64,000 nucleotides of DNA from Myxococcaceae bacterium. Lineage in GTDB: Bacteria; Myxococcota; Myxococcia; Myxococcales; Myxococcaceae. The translations under genes and the position numbers were made by a program. How positions within the stretch are numbered: position 1 is the stretch's first letter; each line of letters starts with the position of its first letter. The stretch lies in contig JAEUJQ010000042.1 in NCBI GenBank assembly GCA_016793095.1, forward strand, positions 1 through 64,000, given 5' to 3'. This document shows positions 1 through 7,825 of this stretch, one piece after another. The notes beneath the pieces were generated by a model. That model made no database searches. It was not told where the DNA came from and saw only the letters and a list, made by a program, of their open reading frames with translations.

Positions 1-446
1 GCGGACGATCCACCCGCTGCGCCACCAGCGACGGCGCCACCGCCCGCCCCGCCTGCGGACGATCCACCTGCGACACCACCAGCGACCGCGCCACCCGCTG
101 CGCCGCCTGCGGACGATCCACCCGCTGCGCCACCAGCGACCGCGCCACCTGCGTCACCCCCACCGACACCGCCGCCCGAACTCCCACCACCAGCCCCACC
201 TGCCGCGCTCCCACCGCCGGTCGCACCCGGCGAACAACTGCCGAGCGAGCAGACCAGCCCTGGCTGGCACACGCTGCACGAGCCTCCACTCCGACCGCAC
301 GCCGACTCGAGCACGCCTGCCTGGCAAGCGCCTCGATCGTCACAACACCCCTCGCAGTTGGACGGGCCGCACGTCTGCGCCGGCGGAGCGCTGCAGCCTG
401 CGGCGAGGACGATGGCACCGACGACGAGACTCGAGCGCAGCAGCAT
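1..446 (-). CDS. Partial Gly/Ala/Ser-stalk lipoprotein (C-terminus beyond window)
   Basis: The minus-strand frame starts at an ATG (444-446) with GGAG about 7 nt upstream and runs off the left edge, so only the N-terminal ~148 residues are present. It opens with a lipoprotein signal (LLRSSLVVGAIVLAAGC, lipid-modified Cys at residue 17). A Cys-rich segment follows (CEGCC, then CGRSGGSC and CQPGLVC), of a kind common in myxobacterial surface proteins. From about residue 80 it becomes a low-complexity AGGA/AGGS stalk. This matches the family of surface lipoproteins in which a Gly/Ala/Ser spacer separates the membrane anchor from a distal domain. The distal domain is not visible, so no function is assigned. 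It is divergent from pilD with a 112-nt intergenic gap. Confidence 0.8.
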   Translation of the reverse strand, partial: MLLRSSLVVGAIVLAAGCSAPPAQTCGPSNCEGCCDDRGACQAGVLESACGRSGGSCSVCQPGLVCSLGSCSPGATGGGSAAGGAGGGSSGGGVGGGDAGGAVAGGAAGGSSAGGAAGGAVAGGVAGGSSAGGAGGGAVAGGAAGGSS

Positions 447-558
447 GGATGACTCCGACCAGCGGGCAGACCTCAAGCGTGCCTGACCCCCGGGCCGCGC
501 TCCGAGTGAAATGAACCGCGGCCCATTCGAGGCAGCGGTGTAATAGCCTCGCCCTCGC

Positions 559-1647
559 GTGCCGGAGTCCCTCCTCGTCGTCTTCCTCTTCGTCCTCGGG
601 TTGCTCTTTGGCAGCTTCCTGAACGTCGTCATCCACCGGTTGCCCCGCGCCGAGAGCGAGACCAGCACCTGGTGGGTCGGGTACTCGAGCCTCGTCAACC
701 CGCGCCGCTCCCAGTGCCCCCACTGCCAGCACGCCATCCGCTGGTACGAGAACGTTCCCCTCGTCTCCTGGCTCGCGCTGCGCGGAAAGTGTTCCGCCTG
801 CAAGGCGCCCATCTCGCCGCGGTACGTGCTCGTCGAGCTGATGACCGGCCTGCTCTTCGTCGCCTGCTTCGTGCGCTTCGGGGTGACGTACCCGCTGCTG
901 CCTGCGCTGGTGATGATGGTGCTGGTGGTGCCGCTCGTCTTCATCGACGCCGAACACTGGATCCTCCCCTTCGAGCTCACCCTGCCGGGCATCACGCTCG
1001 GCCTCGCGCTGTCCGTCCCGCTCGGGTGGGACGTCACCCGCAGCGCCCTGCTCGGCGCGGCCGGAGGTTTCCTCACCTTCCGCGCGATGGAGTTCTTCGG
1101 GTGGCTGCTCTTCCGCAAGGAGGCGCTCGGCGCCGGAGACAAGTACCTGCTCGCGCTGCTCGGCGCCTTTCTCGGCTGGCGGCCGCTCTTCGCGGTGCTC
1201 TTCCTCTCGTCCATTCAGGGGGCGGTCGTCGGCGCCGTGAGCCTCGCGCTCCGGGGCCGCGCCGGTCCCCAGGCCCCGGTGGCCGAGGACACGCCTGCGC
1301 CCGCCGTCGCGGCACCACCCGAACCGCAAGCAGAAGAACTCGAAGAGGTCTTCACCTTCACGCCTGACGTCCTCAAGCCCGGCGTCCCGCTGCTGCGGCG
1401 CGTGCTCCTGCTCCCGTGGACGCTGCTCTTCCAGCCCATTCCCGACGACCCGCCGACGCCCGAGGGCGCCGACGGTCAAGAGGAGGACGTCGAGGAGTGG
1501 ACCCCGGGCGTGACGTCGCTGCCCTTCGGCCCGTGGATCGGCCTGGCCGGCATCGAGGTGCTCCTGCTCACGCCATGGCTCCACGCGACGTTCGCCGGCA
1601 CGCCGTTCAGCACGACGCTCTCGCTGCTGTTCGGCCAGCCTCAGTAG
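559..1647 (+). CDS. pilD: Type IV prepilin peptidase / N-methyltransferase
   Basis: This is the inner-membrane aspartic protease (family A24) that removes the leader from type IV prepilins and methylates the new N-terminus. FGSFLNVVIHRLP lies at residues 18-29. The zinc-binding cytoplasmic domain has two CxxC pairs (C53/C56 and C78/C81). The two catalytic aspartates sit in VFID (D130) and GAGD (D194), and several hydrophobic membrane segments follow. The start is GTG. An unusual feature is an acidic, Pro-rich loop of roughly 80 residues (about 232-310) inserted before the last membrane segment; this makes the protein (362 aa) longer than typical PilD (~290 aa). No pilus structural genes are in the window. 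It converges on proB with 1 nt between stop codons. Confidence 0.95.
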   Translation: MPESLLVVFLFVLGLLFGSFLNVVIHRLPRAESETSTWWVGYSSLVNPRRSQCPHCQHAIRWYENVPLVSWLALRGKCSACKAPISPRYVLVELMTGLLFVACFVRFGVTYPLLPALVMMVLVVPLVFIDAEHWILPFELTLPGITLGLALSVPLGWDVTRSALLGAAGGFLTFRAMEFFGWLLFRKEALGAGDKYLLALLGAFLGWRPLFAVLFLSSIQGAVVGAVSLALRGRAGPQAPVAEDTPAPAVAAPPEPQAEELEEVFTFTPDVLKPGVPLLRRVLLLPWTLLFQPIPDDPPTPEGADGQEEDVEEWTPGVTSLPFGPWIGLAGIEVLLLTPWLHATFAGTPFSTTLSLLFGQPQ

Positions 1648-1648
1648 G

Positions 1649-2782
1649 TCAGTCGAGCACCACCAGATCGTCCCGGTGCACGGCCTCGTCCATGCCGCGC
1701 CAGCCCAGCACCGCTTCGATCTGCGACGACTTCTTGCCCGCGATCCGCCGCAGGTCGTCGGAGCCGTACGCCACCAGCCCGCGCGCGAAGGGCGCTCCGT
1801 CAGGCCCGCGGAGGTCCACCGGGTCTCCGTGCGCGAACTCGCCCTTCACCTCGCGCAGGCCCGACGGCAGCAGGCTCTTCTTCTTCTCGACCAACGCGAC
1901 CCGGGCGCCCTCGTCCACCACCAGCGTCCCCTTCGGCTTGAGGGCGTGCGCGATCCACGCGGCGCGGGCGTCACGGCGCGAGGCGAGCGGCTCGAAGACC
2001 GTGCCCAGGTCCGCGCCCTGGAAGAGCGCGGTCAGCGCGCCGCTGCGGTGGCCTTCGGCGATGACGCAGCGGAGGCCGAGCTCGGTGACGCGCGCGGCGG
2101 CCTTCAGCTTGGTGGCCATGCCGCCCGTGCCGACGGCGCTGCCGCTGCCGCCCGCCGCGTCGAGCATCGCGGGCGTCACCCGCTCGACGAGGGGAATGCG
2201 CCGCGCGCCGGGGTTCGTGCGCGGGTCGGCGTCGTACAGCCCGTCCACGTCGGAGAGGATGACGAGCACGTCGGCTTCGACGAGGCCCGCCACCAGGCCG
2301 GCCAGGGTGTCGTTGTCGCCGAACTTGATCTCGTCCACCGACACGGTGTCGTTCTCGTTGATGACCGGCACCACGTCGTGCGCGATGAGGCGCTCGAGCG
2401 CGTGGCGGGCGTTGAGGTAACGCCGTCGATCCTGCACGTCGGAGTGCGTCAGCAGCACCTGCGCCACCACCCTCGGCGCGAGCGCCTCTTCCCACGCGCG
2501 CATGAGGCGGCTCTGCCCCACCGCGGCGCACGCCTGTTTGCCGGGGATGTCCTTCGGGCGCGCGCCGAGGCCGAGCCGCTCGACGCCCAGCGCGATGGCC
2601 CCCGAGGAGACGACGATGAGCTCACGCCCCTCGGCGAGGGCGACCAGCTCCTTCGCCAGCTTCTCGAAGTGCGGGCGATGGAACTTCCCCGTCGCGTGGG
2701 TGAGCGCGTTGGTGCCGATCTTCACGACGACCCGCCTGGCTTGCGCGAGCGCCTCGCGCCCCGTCTTCCGTCTCGAAGTCAC
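1649..2782 (-). CDS. proB: Glutamate 5-kinase
   Basis: ProB phosphorylates glutamate to gamma-glutamyl phosphate, the first step of proline synthesis in the cytoplasm. The amino-acid-kinase domain shows RVVVKIGTNAL near the N-terminus, the VVSSGAIALG loop, NENDTVS, GDNDTLAG, LSDVDGLY and GTGGMATK. The last ~100 residues form the C-terminal PUA domain (IDLRGPDG-type region with FARGLVAYGS). The GTG at 2782 gives 377 aa with the short N-terminus usual for the family. An in-frame ATG at 2821 would add 13 residues that look unlike a ProB N-terminus, and neither start has a strong ribosome-binding site. The partner gene proA is not adjacent. Confidence 0.95.
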   Translation of the reverse strand: MTSRRKTGREALAQARRVVVKIGTNALTHATGKFHRPHFEKLAKELVALAEGRELIVVSSGAIALGVERLGLGARPKDIPGKQACAAVGQSRLMRAWEEALAPRVVAQVLLTHSDVQDRRRYLNARHALERLIAHDVVPVINENDTVSVDEIKFGDNDTLAGLVAGLVEADVLVILSDVDGLYDADPRTNPGARRIPLVERVTPAMLDAAGGSGSAVGTGGMATKLKAAARVTELGLRCVIAEGHRSGALTALFQGADLGTVFEPLASRRDARAAWIAHALKPKGTLVVDEGARVALVEKKKSLLPSGLREVKGEFAHGDPVDLRGPDGAPFARGLVAYGSDDLRRIAGKKSSQIEAVLGWRGMDEAVHRDDLVVLD

Positions 2783-2988
2783 GCGCCGCGAGATAGCAGG
2801 CCACGGCCAGTGACGCTGCATGGGCTTGACCGCCGCGCGCGCTGCCGTTCCGCGTGCCCGGCTCGCCTGGCCACCGGAGACGACGCGAGGACGACGGAAT
2901 CGACCGCGTCAAGGCGGCCACCGGCTTGTTTCATCGACGAGCGCGCGGTCTCCTGCTGTTCGTTCGACGCGCTGTGGAGGCCGACCCG

Positions 2989-3351
2989 ATGCGCCAACCT
3001 CTGCTGAACGTGGCTCAGACGATGGACGAAGCTGGAGGCTCGCTGCTCGAGCGGGCGCTCGACCCTTCCCGCTGGGCGCTGCCGACCCGCCGGGTCAACA
3101 AGGAGAACCTGTGTCAGGTCGGGCGGGTTCAGGTCTGCGCGTCGCTCGACATCACGCCCACGCTCGACACGTTCATCCGCGTCTCGTTCCGCGGGCCTGG
3201 CCTGTCGCCGATGGAGGCCGCGGAGCTGCTCGAGCAGTTCGTCTCGAAGCGCTTCACCTACGTGCCGAACGCCGAGTGGTTCGTCGAGATCGACGCCCGC
3301 AAGTGGATTCACTTCTCCCGCAAGTACACGGAGCACCGGCTCGAGGCTTGA
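2989..3351 (+). CDS. Small conserved-looking hypothetical protein
   Basis: The 120-aa product starts at an ATG with GGAGG 8 nt upstream, which decides against the longer in-frame start at 2854. The N-terminal 40 residues are polar. The C-terminal half has an alternating pattern (VQVCASLDITP, FIRVSFRGPGLSP, WFVEIDARKWIHFSRKY) consistent with a small alpha/beta domain. There is no signal peptide, membrane segment or Cys motif. I do not recognise the family. It lies 18 nt upstream of a secreted Cys-rich protein gene in the same direction and may be co-transcribed with it. Confidence 0.7.
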   Translation: MRQPLLNVAQTMDEAGGSLLERALDPSRWALPTRRVNKENLCQVGRVQVCASLDITPTLDTFIRVSFRGPGLSPMEAAELLEQFVSKRFTYVPNAEWFVEIDARKWIHFSRKYTEHRLEA

Positions 3352-3368
3352 GGCAGACTCGGTCGCTC

Positions 3369-3644
3369 ATGAGCCGACTTCTCCTGACGCTCGCCGTCGT
3401 CTTCGCGCCGGTCGCGCTGGCCGACCTCATTCCCCCCTCGGAAGCCGAGTGCCGCCAGAAGAAGGCCGGTGACGCCTGCCGCGCCGACCTGGGCGAGGGC
3501 GTGTGTACGGCGGCGAAGTGCAGCCGCAACGACTACAGCGAGGGGCCACCGCCGAAGCAGAAGGTGGTGGACTGCCTCAAGTGCCTTCCTCCCGCCGCCG
3601 CGGACGCGGGCGTCGCCGCGAAGAAGGCGAAGGCGAAGAAGTGA
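3369..3644 (+). CDS. Small secreted Cys-rich protein, first of a tandem pair
   Basis: The 91-aa product has a clear signal peptide (MSRLLLTLAVVFAPVALA). Six Cys residues follow in the mature part, with ADLIPPSEAECRQ after cleavage and the signature NDYSEGPPPKQ near residue 60, then CLKC. The tail is Lys/Ala-rich (KKAKAKK). The next gene encodes a relative with the same order of elements (ADIPPD...C...C...LDYSEGVPPKS...C), so the two arose by duplication. Its stop overlaps the GTG of that gene (GTGA), which indicates translational coupling. Similar small secreted proteins of unknown role occur in myxobacteria; no function is assigned. Confidence 0.75.
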   Translation: MSRLLLTLAVVFAPVALADLIPPSEAECRQKKAGDACRADLGEGVCTAAKCSRNDYSEGPPPKQKVVDCLKCLPPAAADAGVAAKKAKAKK

Positions 3645-4000
3645 AGCCCACGCCCATGCCCCTGCTCATCCTGTCGCTCACCGTGGCGGCGACCGCCCTC
3701 GCCGACATTCCGCCGGACAACAGCACGCAGTGCCGCAGCGCGAGCGCCGGCGCCCCGTGCACCACCGACGACGGCAAGCCGGGCACGTGCGTCAGCCAGA
3801 AGGTGGGCCGGCTCGACTACAGCGAGGGCGTTCCACCGAAGTCGGTTCAGGTGGACATGCTCATCTGCGTGCCGTCGGTGAGCGCGAAGTCCGTCGTGCC
3901 CGCGACCACGCCGTTCCTCGCGTCTGGCCTGGTGTTGGCGGTGATGCTCGGCCTGCTGGTGATGAAGGTGGCGGGCCGACGGCGCGTGGGCGCGGCTTGA
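3641..4000 (+). CDS. Secreted/membrane-anchored Cys-rich protein, second of a tandem pair
   Basis: It starts at a GTG overlapping the previous stop (GTGA); an alternative ATG lies at 3656 and gives 114 aa. The N-terminus is a signal peptide (MPLLILSLTVAATALA). The mature part has four Cys and the shared motif LDYSEGVPPKS. Unlike its upstream paralogue it ends with a hydrophobic helix (ASGLVLAVMLGLLVMKV) and basic residues (AGRRR), which would anchor it in a membrane. The C-terminal Cys needed for a MYXO-CTERM tag is not directly before the helix. Its last codons (cgcggcttga) are themselves copied in the repeat array that follows. Confidence 0.7.
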   Translation: MKPTPMPLLILSLTVAATALADIPPDNSTQCRSASAGAPCTTDDGKPGTCVSQKVGRLDYSEGVPPKSVQVDMLICVPSVSAKSVVPATTPFLASGLVLAVMLGLLVMKVAGRRRVGAA

Positions 4001-4410
4001 GCGTCGAAGGAGGTCTGCCGACGTGCACCTGAGCACCGCCCTCCTCACTCCGGTGGACGTGCTGCGCGGCCTGAGCGTCGAAGGAGATGCGCATGAGCGG
4101 TGCCCTCCTGACTCTGGTGCACGTGCGGCGCGGGGGTGCTGCGAGGTCCCCCGACGAGTGCATGAGCCCCGCCCTCCTGACTCCGGTGGACGTGCTGCGC
4201 GGCCTGAGCGTCGGAGGAGGTCTGCCGAGGTGCGCCTGAGCACCGCCCTCCTCACTCCGGTGGACGAGCTGCGCGGGCGTGCTGCGCGGCCTGGGCGTCG
4301 AAGGAGGTGCGCATGAGCGCCGCCCTCCTGACTCCGGTGGACGTGCTGCGCGGCCTGGGCGTCGAAGGAGGTCTCCCGACGTGAGCGTGAGCGACGCGCT
4401 CCTGACTCCG
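3991..4410 (+). repeat. Tandem array of duplicated translation-start modules
   Basis: This segment consists of about six degenerate copies of a ~70-75 bp unit. A full unit runs from the stop region of the upstream gene (cgcggcttgagcgtc), through a Shine-Dalgarno (GAAGGAGG), to a start codon and roughly the first 13 codons of the downstream gene (ALLTPVDVLRG-type). SD copies lie at 4006-4013, 4080-4087 (GAAGGAGA), 4213-4220, 4300-4307 and 4364-4371. Starts follow at 4023 (GTG), 4093 (ATG), 4162 (ATG, no SD), 4230 (GTG), 4313 (ATG) and 4381 (GTG, the true gene start). The short frames overlap: the frame from 4230 ends in an ATGA overlap with 4313, and the 23-aa frame from 4313 ends in a GTGA overlap with 4381. 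Confidence 0.85.
4313..4384 (+). CDS. Putative 23-aa leader peptide coupled to the next gene
   Basis: An ATG with GAAGGAGG 5 nt upstream opens a 23-codon frame, MSAALLTPVDVLRGLGVEGG followed by LPT. Its first 15 residues repeat the N-terminus of the downstream protein (SDALLTPVDVLR). Its TGA (4382-4384) overlaps the GTG start of that gene at 4381. The arrangement suggests that ribosomes finishing the leader could restart on the main gene. Whether it is translated cannot be told from the sequence; it may be only a by-product of the tandem duplication. Confidence 0.4.
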   Translation: MSAALLTPVDVLRGLGVEGGLPT

Positions 4411-5376
4411 GTGGACGTGCTGCGCGCGGGGGTGCTGCGCGTCCTGGCGCCGTGGCTGTCGCCGCTCTACGCCGACCGGCGGCGCCGCGTGTGGTGGCTG
4501 GGCGTCTTCTCGGTCGTGAGCGCCTTCGTCGTCACGGGGCTGGTGCCGCTGTGGAGCCTCGCGCTGGGGCCGGTGCTGCTGGGCGTGCCCCACCTGGTGT
4601 CCGACGTGCGGTACCTCGTGGTGCGCCCCGGGCTGCACCTGCGCCACGCGCTCCTGGTGCTCGCGGGCGGCCCGCTGCTCGCCACCTCGTTCGGCGCGGG
4701 GCCGGTGGTGGGCCTCGCGAGCGTCGTGCCGGCCGTGCTGGTGGCGACGCCGCGCTCGTGGAAGCTCGTGCTCGCCCTCGGCGGCTGGGCTGCCCTCACC
4801 GCGGCGGCCTGGCTCGACCCCTGGGCCTTTCAGCTCGGCTTCCTGCACGCCCACAACCTCGTCGCGGTGCTGGTCTGGTGGCTGCTGTCGCCGCGCGCCG
4901 CGTCGATGGCGTGGATCCCCGCGCTCACCCTCGTGGGGGTCGCCGCCATCTTCGCCGGCGCGCTCGACCCGCTGCTCACCGTCGCGGGGGGCTGGAGCGC
5001 TCCCTGGACGGGCGCCAGCTTCACGGAGTTCGTCGAGACCATCACGCCCGCGCTGGAGCCGACCCTGGCCGCGCGGCTGGTGCTGTCGTTCTGCTTCCTG
5101 CAGTCGGTGCACTACGCGGTGTGGCTGCGGCTGGTGCCCGACGACGAGCGGCCGAGACCCGCGCCGCGGACCTTCCGCTCGACCTGGGCCGCCCTCGAGC
5201 ACGACTTCGGCCGCGGACCGCTCCTCGCCTTCGTGGCCCTCGCGCTCGGCATCGCGGGCTGGGGCCTCGTCAACCTGCCCGGCGCGCGCCTGGGCTACCT
5301 GCACCTCGCCGCCTTCCACGGCTACCTCGAGCTCGCCGTGCTCGCGCGCTGGTTCGTCCATGGGCGACGGACGTGA
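4381..5376 (+). CDS. Polytopic membrane protein resembling Brp/Blh-type carotenoid dioxygenases
   Basis: The 331-aa protein has about eight hydrophobic segments. Histidine motifs at membrane borders resemble the Brp/Blh beta-carotene 15,15'-dioxygenase pattern: GVPHLVSD (family GxPHGxxD), FLHAHNL, SFCFLQSVHY (family FCFIHS..H) and LAAFHGYLEL. Those enzymes cleave beta-carotene to retinal using His-bound iron in the membrane. The match is by motif only, and the Gly after PH is replaced, so this could instead be an uncharacterised membrane family. The GTG start with GAAGGAGG 9 nt upstream is chosen; several upstream start copies lie in the repeat array. The stop overlaps the next gene (GTGA), so the two products are probably made together. 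Confidence 0.6.
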   Translation: MSVSDALLTPVDVLRAGVLRVLAPWLSPLYADRRRRVWWLGVFSVVSAFVVTGLVPLWSLALGPVLLGVPHLVSDVRYLVVRPGLHLRHALLVLAGGPLLATSFGAGPVVGLASVVPAVLVATPRSWKLVLALGGWAALTAAAWLDPWAFQLGFLHAHNLVAVLVWWLLSPRAASMAWIPALTLVGVAAIFAGALDPLLTVAGGWSAPWTGASFTEFVETITPALEPTLAARLVLSFCFLQSVHYAVWLRLVPDDERPRPAPRTFRSTWAALEHDFGRGPLLAFVALALGIAGWGLVNLPGARLGYLHLAAFHGYLELAVLARWFVHGRRT

Positions 5377-5720
5377 GCGGTCTGCTGGAGTCCACCACCG
5401 GCGCGTGGCTGGTCGCCTACGTCTTCACGCAGGTCATCGAGGTGCCGCTCTACCTGCGCATCACCGGTGGACGGTGGGCGACCTCGCTGCTCGCGTCCAC
5501 CCTCACCCACCCCGTCGTGTGGTTCGTCTTCCCCGCGGTGTGCCCGCTGTCCTGGGGCTACTGGGGCATGGTGGCCGCCGCCGAGGCCTTCGCGGTGCTC
5601 GGCGAGACCGCCTGGCTGCGCGTGAACGGGGTGACCGGAGCGCTCAAGTGGGCCTTCGTCGTCAACGCCGCCAGCGCGGTGGGAGGCCTCCTGCTCCGCG
5701 ACACGTTCGGCGTGCCGTGA
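5373..5720 (+). CDS. Small four-helix membrane protein, coupled to upstream gene
   Basis: The 115-aa product starts at a GTG overlapping the upstream stop. It has three to four hydrophobic segments (TGAWLVAYVFTQ, LLASTLTHPVVWFVFPAV, GMVAAAEAFAVLGETAWL, WAFVVNAASAVGGLLL) and little soluble sequence. The motif QVIEVPLYLR near residue 20 recurs in small myxobacterial membrane proteins of unknown function. The 4-nt overlap argues that it acts with the preceding Brp/Blh-like protein, perhaps as a partner subunit. It ends 4 nt before the convergent stop of the nucleotide cyclase gene. Confidence 0.75.
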   Translation: MSGLLESTTGAWLVAYVFTQVIEVPLYLRITGGRWATSLLASTLTHPVVWFVFPAVCPLSWGYWGMVAAAEAFAVLGETAWLRVNGVTGALKWAFVVNAASAVGGLLLRDTFGVP

Positions 5721-5724
5721 GACC

Positions 5725-7326
5725 TCACGCGCCCGAGAGACGGTAGTACCGCAACGGCTGCGCGACGTTCTTCACCGGCGTCTCGTCGAGGTCGCCCACC
5801 GAGAGCTTCGCGAGCGCCGCGTCCTTCGCGGCCTGCGCCGCCTCCCACGCTTCCTTCATCACCAGCGTCTCGCGGAAGCTGCCCAGCGACTGCAGCCGCG
5901 CCGTCTGGTTCATGCCGGTCGAGAAGCTCGTGTAGTTGCGGTTCGGACCGAACAACCCGCAGAAGCTCACCGCCAGGTTCACGCCGATGGCGACGCCCAG
6001 CCCCGGCACCTTGAGGACCTCCGACAGCCGGCTGATCTCAGGGTGCGCGCTCATGGTGTCGCGCGTGAAGGCCTGAATCTCGACGGCGGCCTTGATGGCG
6101 TTCACCGCGCGCGCGCTCGCCGCGTCCTTGAAGAACGGCGGGCCGAAGAGGCCGATGACGCAGTCGCCGACCATCTTGTCGAACACGCCGCCGTGGCGAT
6201 GGAGAATGCGCACCGCCTCGGACGACCAGTCATCGACGAACTTGCCGATGCGCTCAGGCCGCTCGAGCACCTGCTCGCAGATGCGCGTGAAGCCGTTGAT
6301 GTCGGCGAAGAGAATGCCCACCTCTTCCGCGCGCGGAGACAGGTACCGCCGCTCGTAGTTCGGGTCCTTGAGCAGCTCGTCGATGGCGCCCGACGAGAAG
6401 AACTGCGAGAGGTGAATGCGCTCGCGGTTGTAGTCGATGAGGCGCTGCGAGAGCGTCGAGGCGAGCAGGCGCAGCAGGTCCACGGTGTAGGCCGAGAAGC
6501 CCTCGCCGCCGCTCCAGACCATGATCTTCCCCAGCGTGTGCGACTCGCCCACCCCGCTGATGAGGACCGTCTCGACGGCCTTTCGCTCGCCCAGCACCTG
6601 GCCCAGGTGCTTGTCGTTCGGCGTCACCAGGTTCGAGCCGTACGAGCGGATCGCGTCGTCCAGCGTCTGGAAGCGGCGCCCATTCGAGGCGAACTCGAGC
6701 TGGCCGTACTTGTACATGCGGTAGTGCAGCGCGCCTGACTCCACTGCGTCGCGGTAGAGGAGCAGGAAGCCCGGCAGCTTCACCTTCTCGCACAGCGCCC
6801 GCACGGCGCCGTCCATGCCGACCTCGAAGACGCGGTTGGCGAGGTACGTGTTGATGGTGACGAGCAGCTGGTGCTTCTCGGCAGCGGTCTGGATGGACGC
6901 CAGCACCGTGTCGAGCTCTTCGGCCACCGTCTCGAGCGAGCGGGCCAGCCTGGCGGCGTCGGCGACCCGGTCGCCCTCGTACAGCACGCCCATGGAGCCC
7001 ACCGGTACGCCCACCACGTCGAGCTGCTGGGCGACGAACGTGTGCCCCGACTCGAGCCGTCGCACGCCCCAGCGGTTACCGGTCAACAACGTCCCGGGGA
7101 AGACGCCGTCGAACTCTCCGTGCGAGAAGGTGGTCGAGACCAGCTCCTCGTCGAGCGTGGTGACGCACACCCCGCGCGCCCCGAGGAAGTGCATCAGCGG
7201 AGGGAACACCCGCTCGAACGTCTTCTCGAGGTTCTCGCGGTGCTTGAGCGATTCTTCGAGCAGGTCGTCGACGGTGCGGGTCAGCTCCCGAAGGAACTTC
7301 AGCTCTTCCAGCGTCAGGTCGTCCAT
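5725..7326 (-). CDS. Class III adenylate/guanylate cyclase with N-terminal sensor region
   Basis: The 533-aa protein ends in a class III nucleotidyl cyclase domain (about residues 330-510), which would make cAMP or cGMP from ATP or GTP. The first metal-binding motif is GILFADINGFTRIC, and KMVGDCVIGLFG carries the second Asp. The third motif is altered: the usual GDxVNxAxR appears as STGMNQTAR, so Asn and Arg are kept but the base-selecting Asp is replaced. Residues ~40-320 look like one or two GAF-type sensor modules and include a short coiled stretch. The start ATG at 7326 (MDDLTLEELKFL) is preferred; longer in-frame starts read through the divergent neighbour's 5' end. Activity and substrate are uncertain. 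Confidence 0.85.
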   Translation of the reverse strand: MDDLTLEELKFLRELTRTVDDLLEESLKHRENLEKTFERVFPPLMHFLGARGVCVTTLDEELVSTTFSHGEFDGVFPGTLLTGNRWGVRRLESGHTFVAQQLDVVGVPVGSMGVLYEGDRVADAARLARSLETVAEELDTVLASIQTAAEKHQLLVTINTYLANRVFEVGMDGAVRALCEKVKLPGFLLLYRDAVESGALHYRMYKYGQLEFASNGRRFQTLDDAIRSYGSNLVTPNDKHLGQVLGERKAVETVLISGVGESHTLGKIMVWSGGEGFSAYTVDLLRLLASTLSQRLIDYNRERIHLSQFFSSGAIDELLKDPNYERRYLSPRAEEVGILFADINGFTRICEQVLERPERIGKFVDDWSSEAVRILHRHGGVFDKMVGDCVIGLFGPPFFKDAASARAVNAIKAAVEIQAFTRDTMSAHPEISRLSEVLKVPGLGVAIGVNLAVSFCGLFGPNRNYTSFSTGMNQTARLQSLGSFRETLVMKEAWEAAQAAKDAALAKLSVGDLDETPVKNVAQPLRYYRLSGA

Positions 7327-7408
7327 CGGCACACACGGGAGGGTAGCACCGGGCTGGAGGCTGGCCGAGAACTTCGCTTGCGGCCGAAGGGAGGTAGACT
7401 GATCACCT

Positions 7409-7702
7409 ATGCTGATCTCCCTCGCCGCCTCCCTCCTCCTCTCGACCTCCTCGGGGACGCGCCCCAACACCTACAGCGAGCGCTGGCTGTGCGACCTCTG
7501 GGCGGGGGCTCAATGCCACGCGACGAGCTGTCAGAAGGACGGCAAGGAGCGCTGCCAGGCCGTCTCCAAGCAGTGCCAGGAGACGAGCCGCAAGACCGAG
7601 GTGGACGCCGGCCGCGCCCAGAAGAAGGCCGCCTGCGCGCGCGCTCTCCTGTCACAGGCCTGCGGGGCTCCGAAGCCACCGGAGTGTGACGGGCTCCTCT
7701 GA
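7409..7702 (+). CDS. Small secreted Cys-rich hypothetical protein
   Basis: The 97-aa product has a short N-terminal hydrophobic signal (MLISLAASLLLS) and eight Cys in the mature part, including CDLWAGAQCHATSC and CQAVSKQC. The middle is strongly charged (TSRKTEVDAGRAQKKAACARA). The Cys spacing suggests a disulphide-stabilised helical hairpin. A Shine-Dalgarno (GGAGGT) lies 13 nt upstream, slightly far. It is divergent from the cyclase gene with only about 80 nt between starts, so the two promoters overlap or face each other. No family is recognised. Confidence 0.65.
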   Translation: MLISLAASLLLSTSSGTRPNTYSERWLCDLWAGAQCHATSCQKDGKERCQAVSKQCQETSRKTEVDAGRAQKKAACARALLSQACGAPKPPECDGLL

Positions 7703-7825
7703 GCTGCTCCCCGTTCGACTGAGGCGCCGCTGAACAGACGCACCGGGTCGGCCGTTCCAGCCGGCATGATCAGCCGCTGTCGAACCGCGTGCATCGCCCC
7801 ACCCGACTCGTGTAGGAGCGCAGGC

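Noticed and set aside
1-240. Plus-strand PPAAPPATAPP-type Pro-rich frame at the left edge
   Set aside because: It is the mirror of the AGGS stalk of the minus-strand lipoprotein, whose signal peptide and Cys motifs are clear.
340-1584. Minus-strand 414-codon frame opposite pilD
   Set aside because: It is Arg/Glu-rich mirror sequence; pilD on the plus strand has complete zinc and catalytic motifs.
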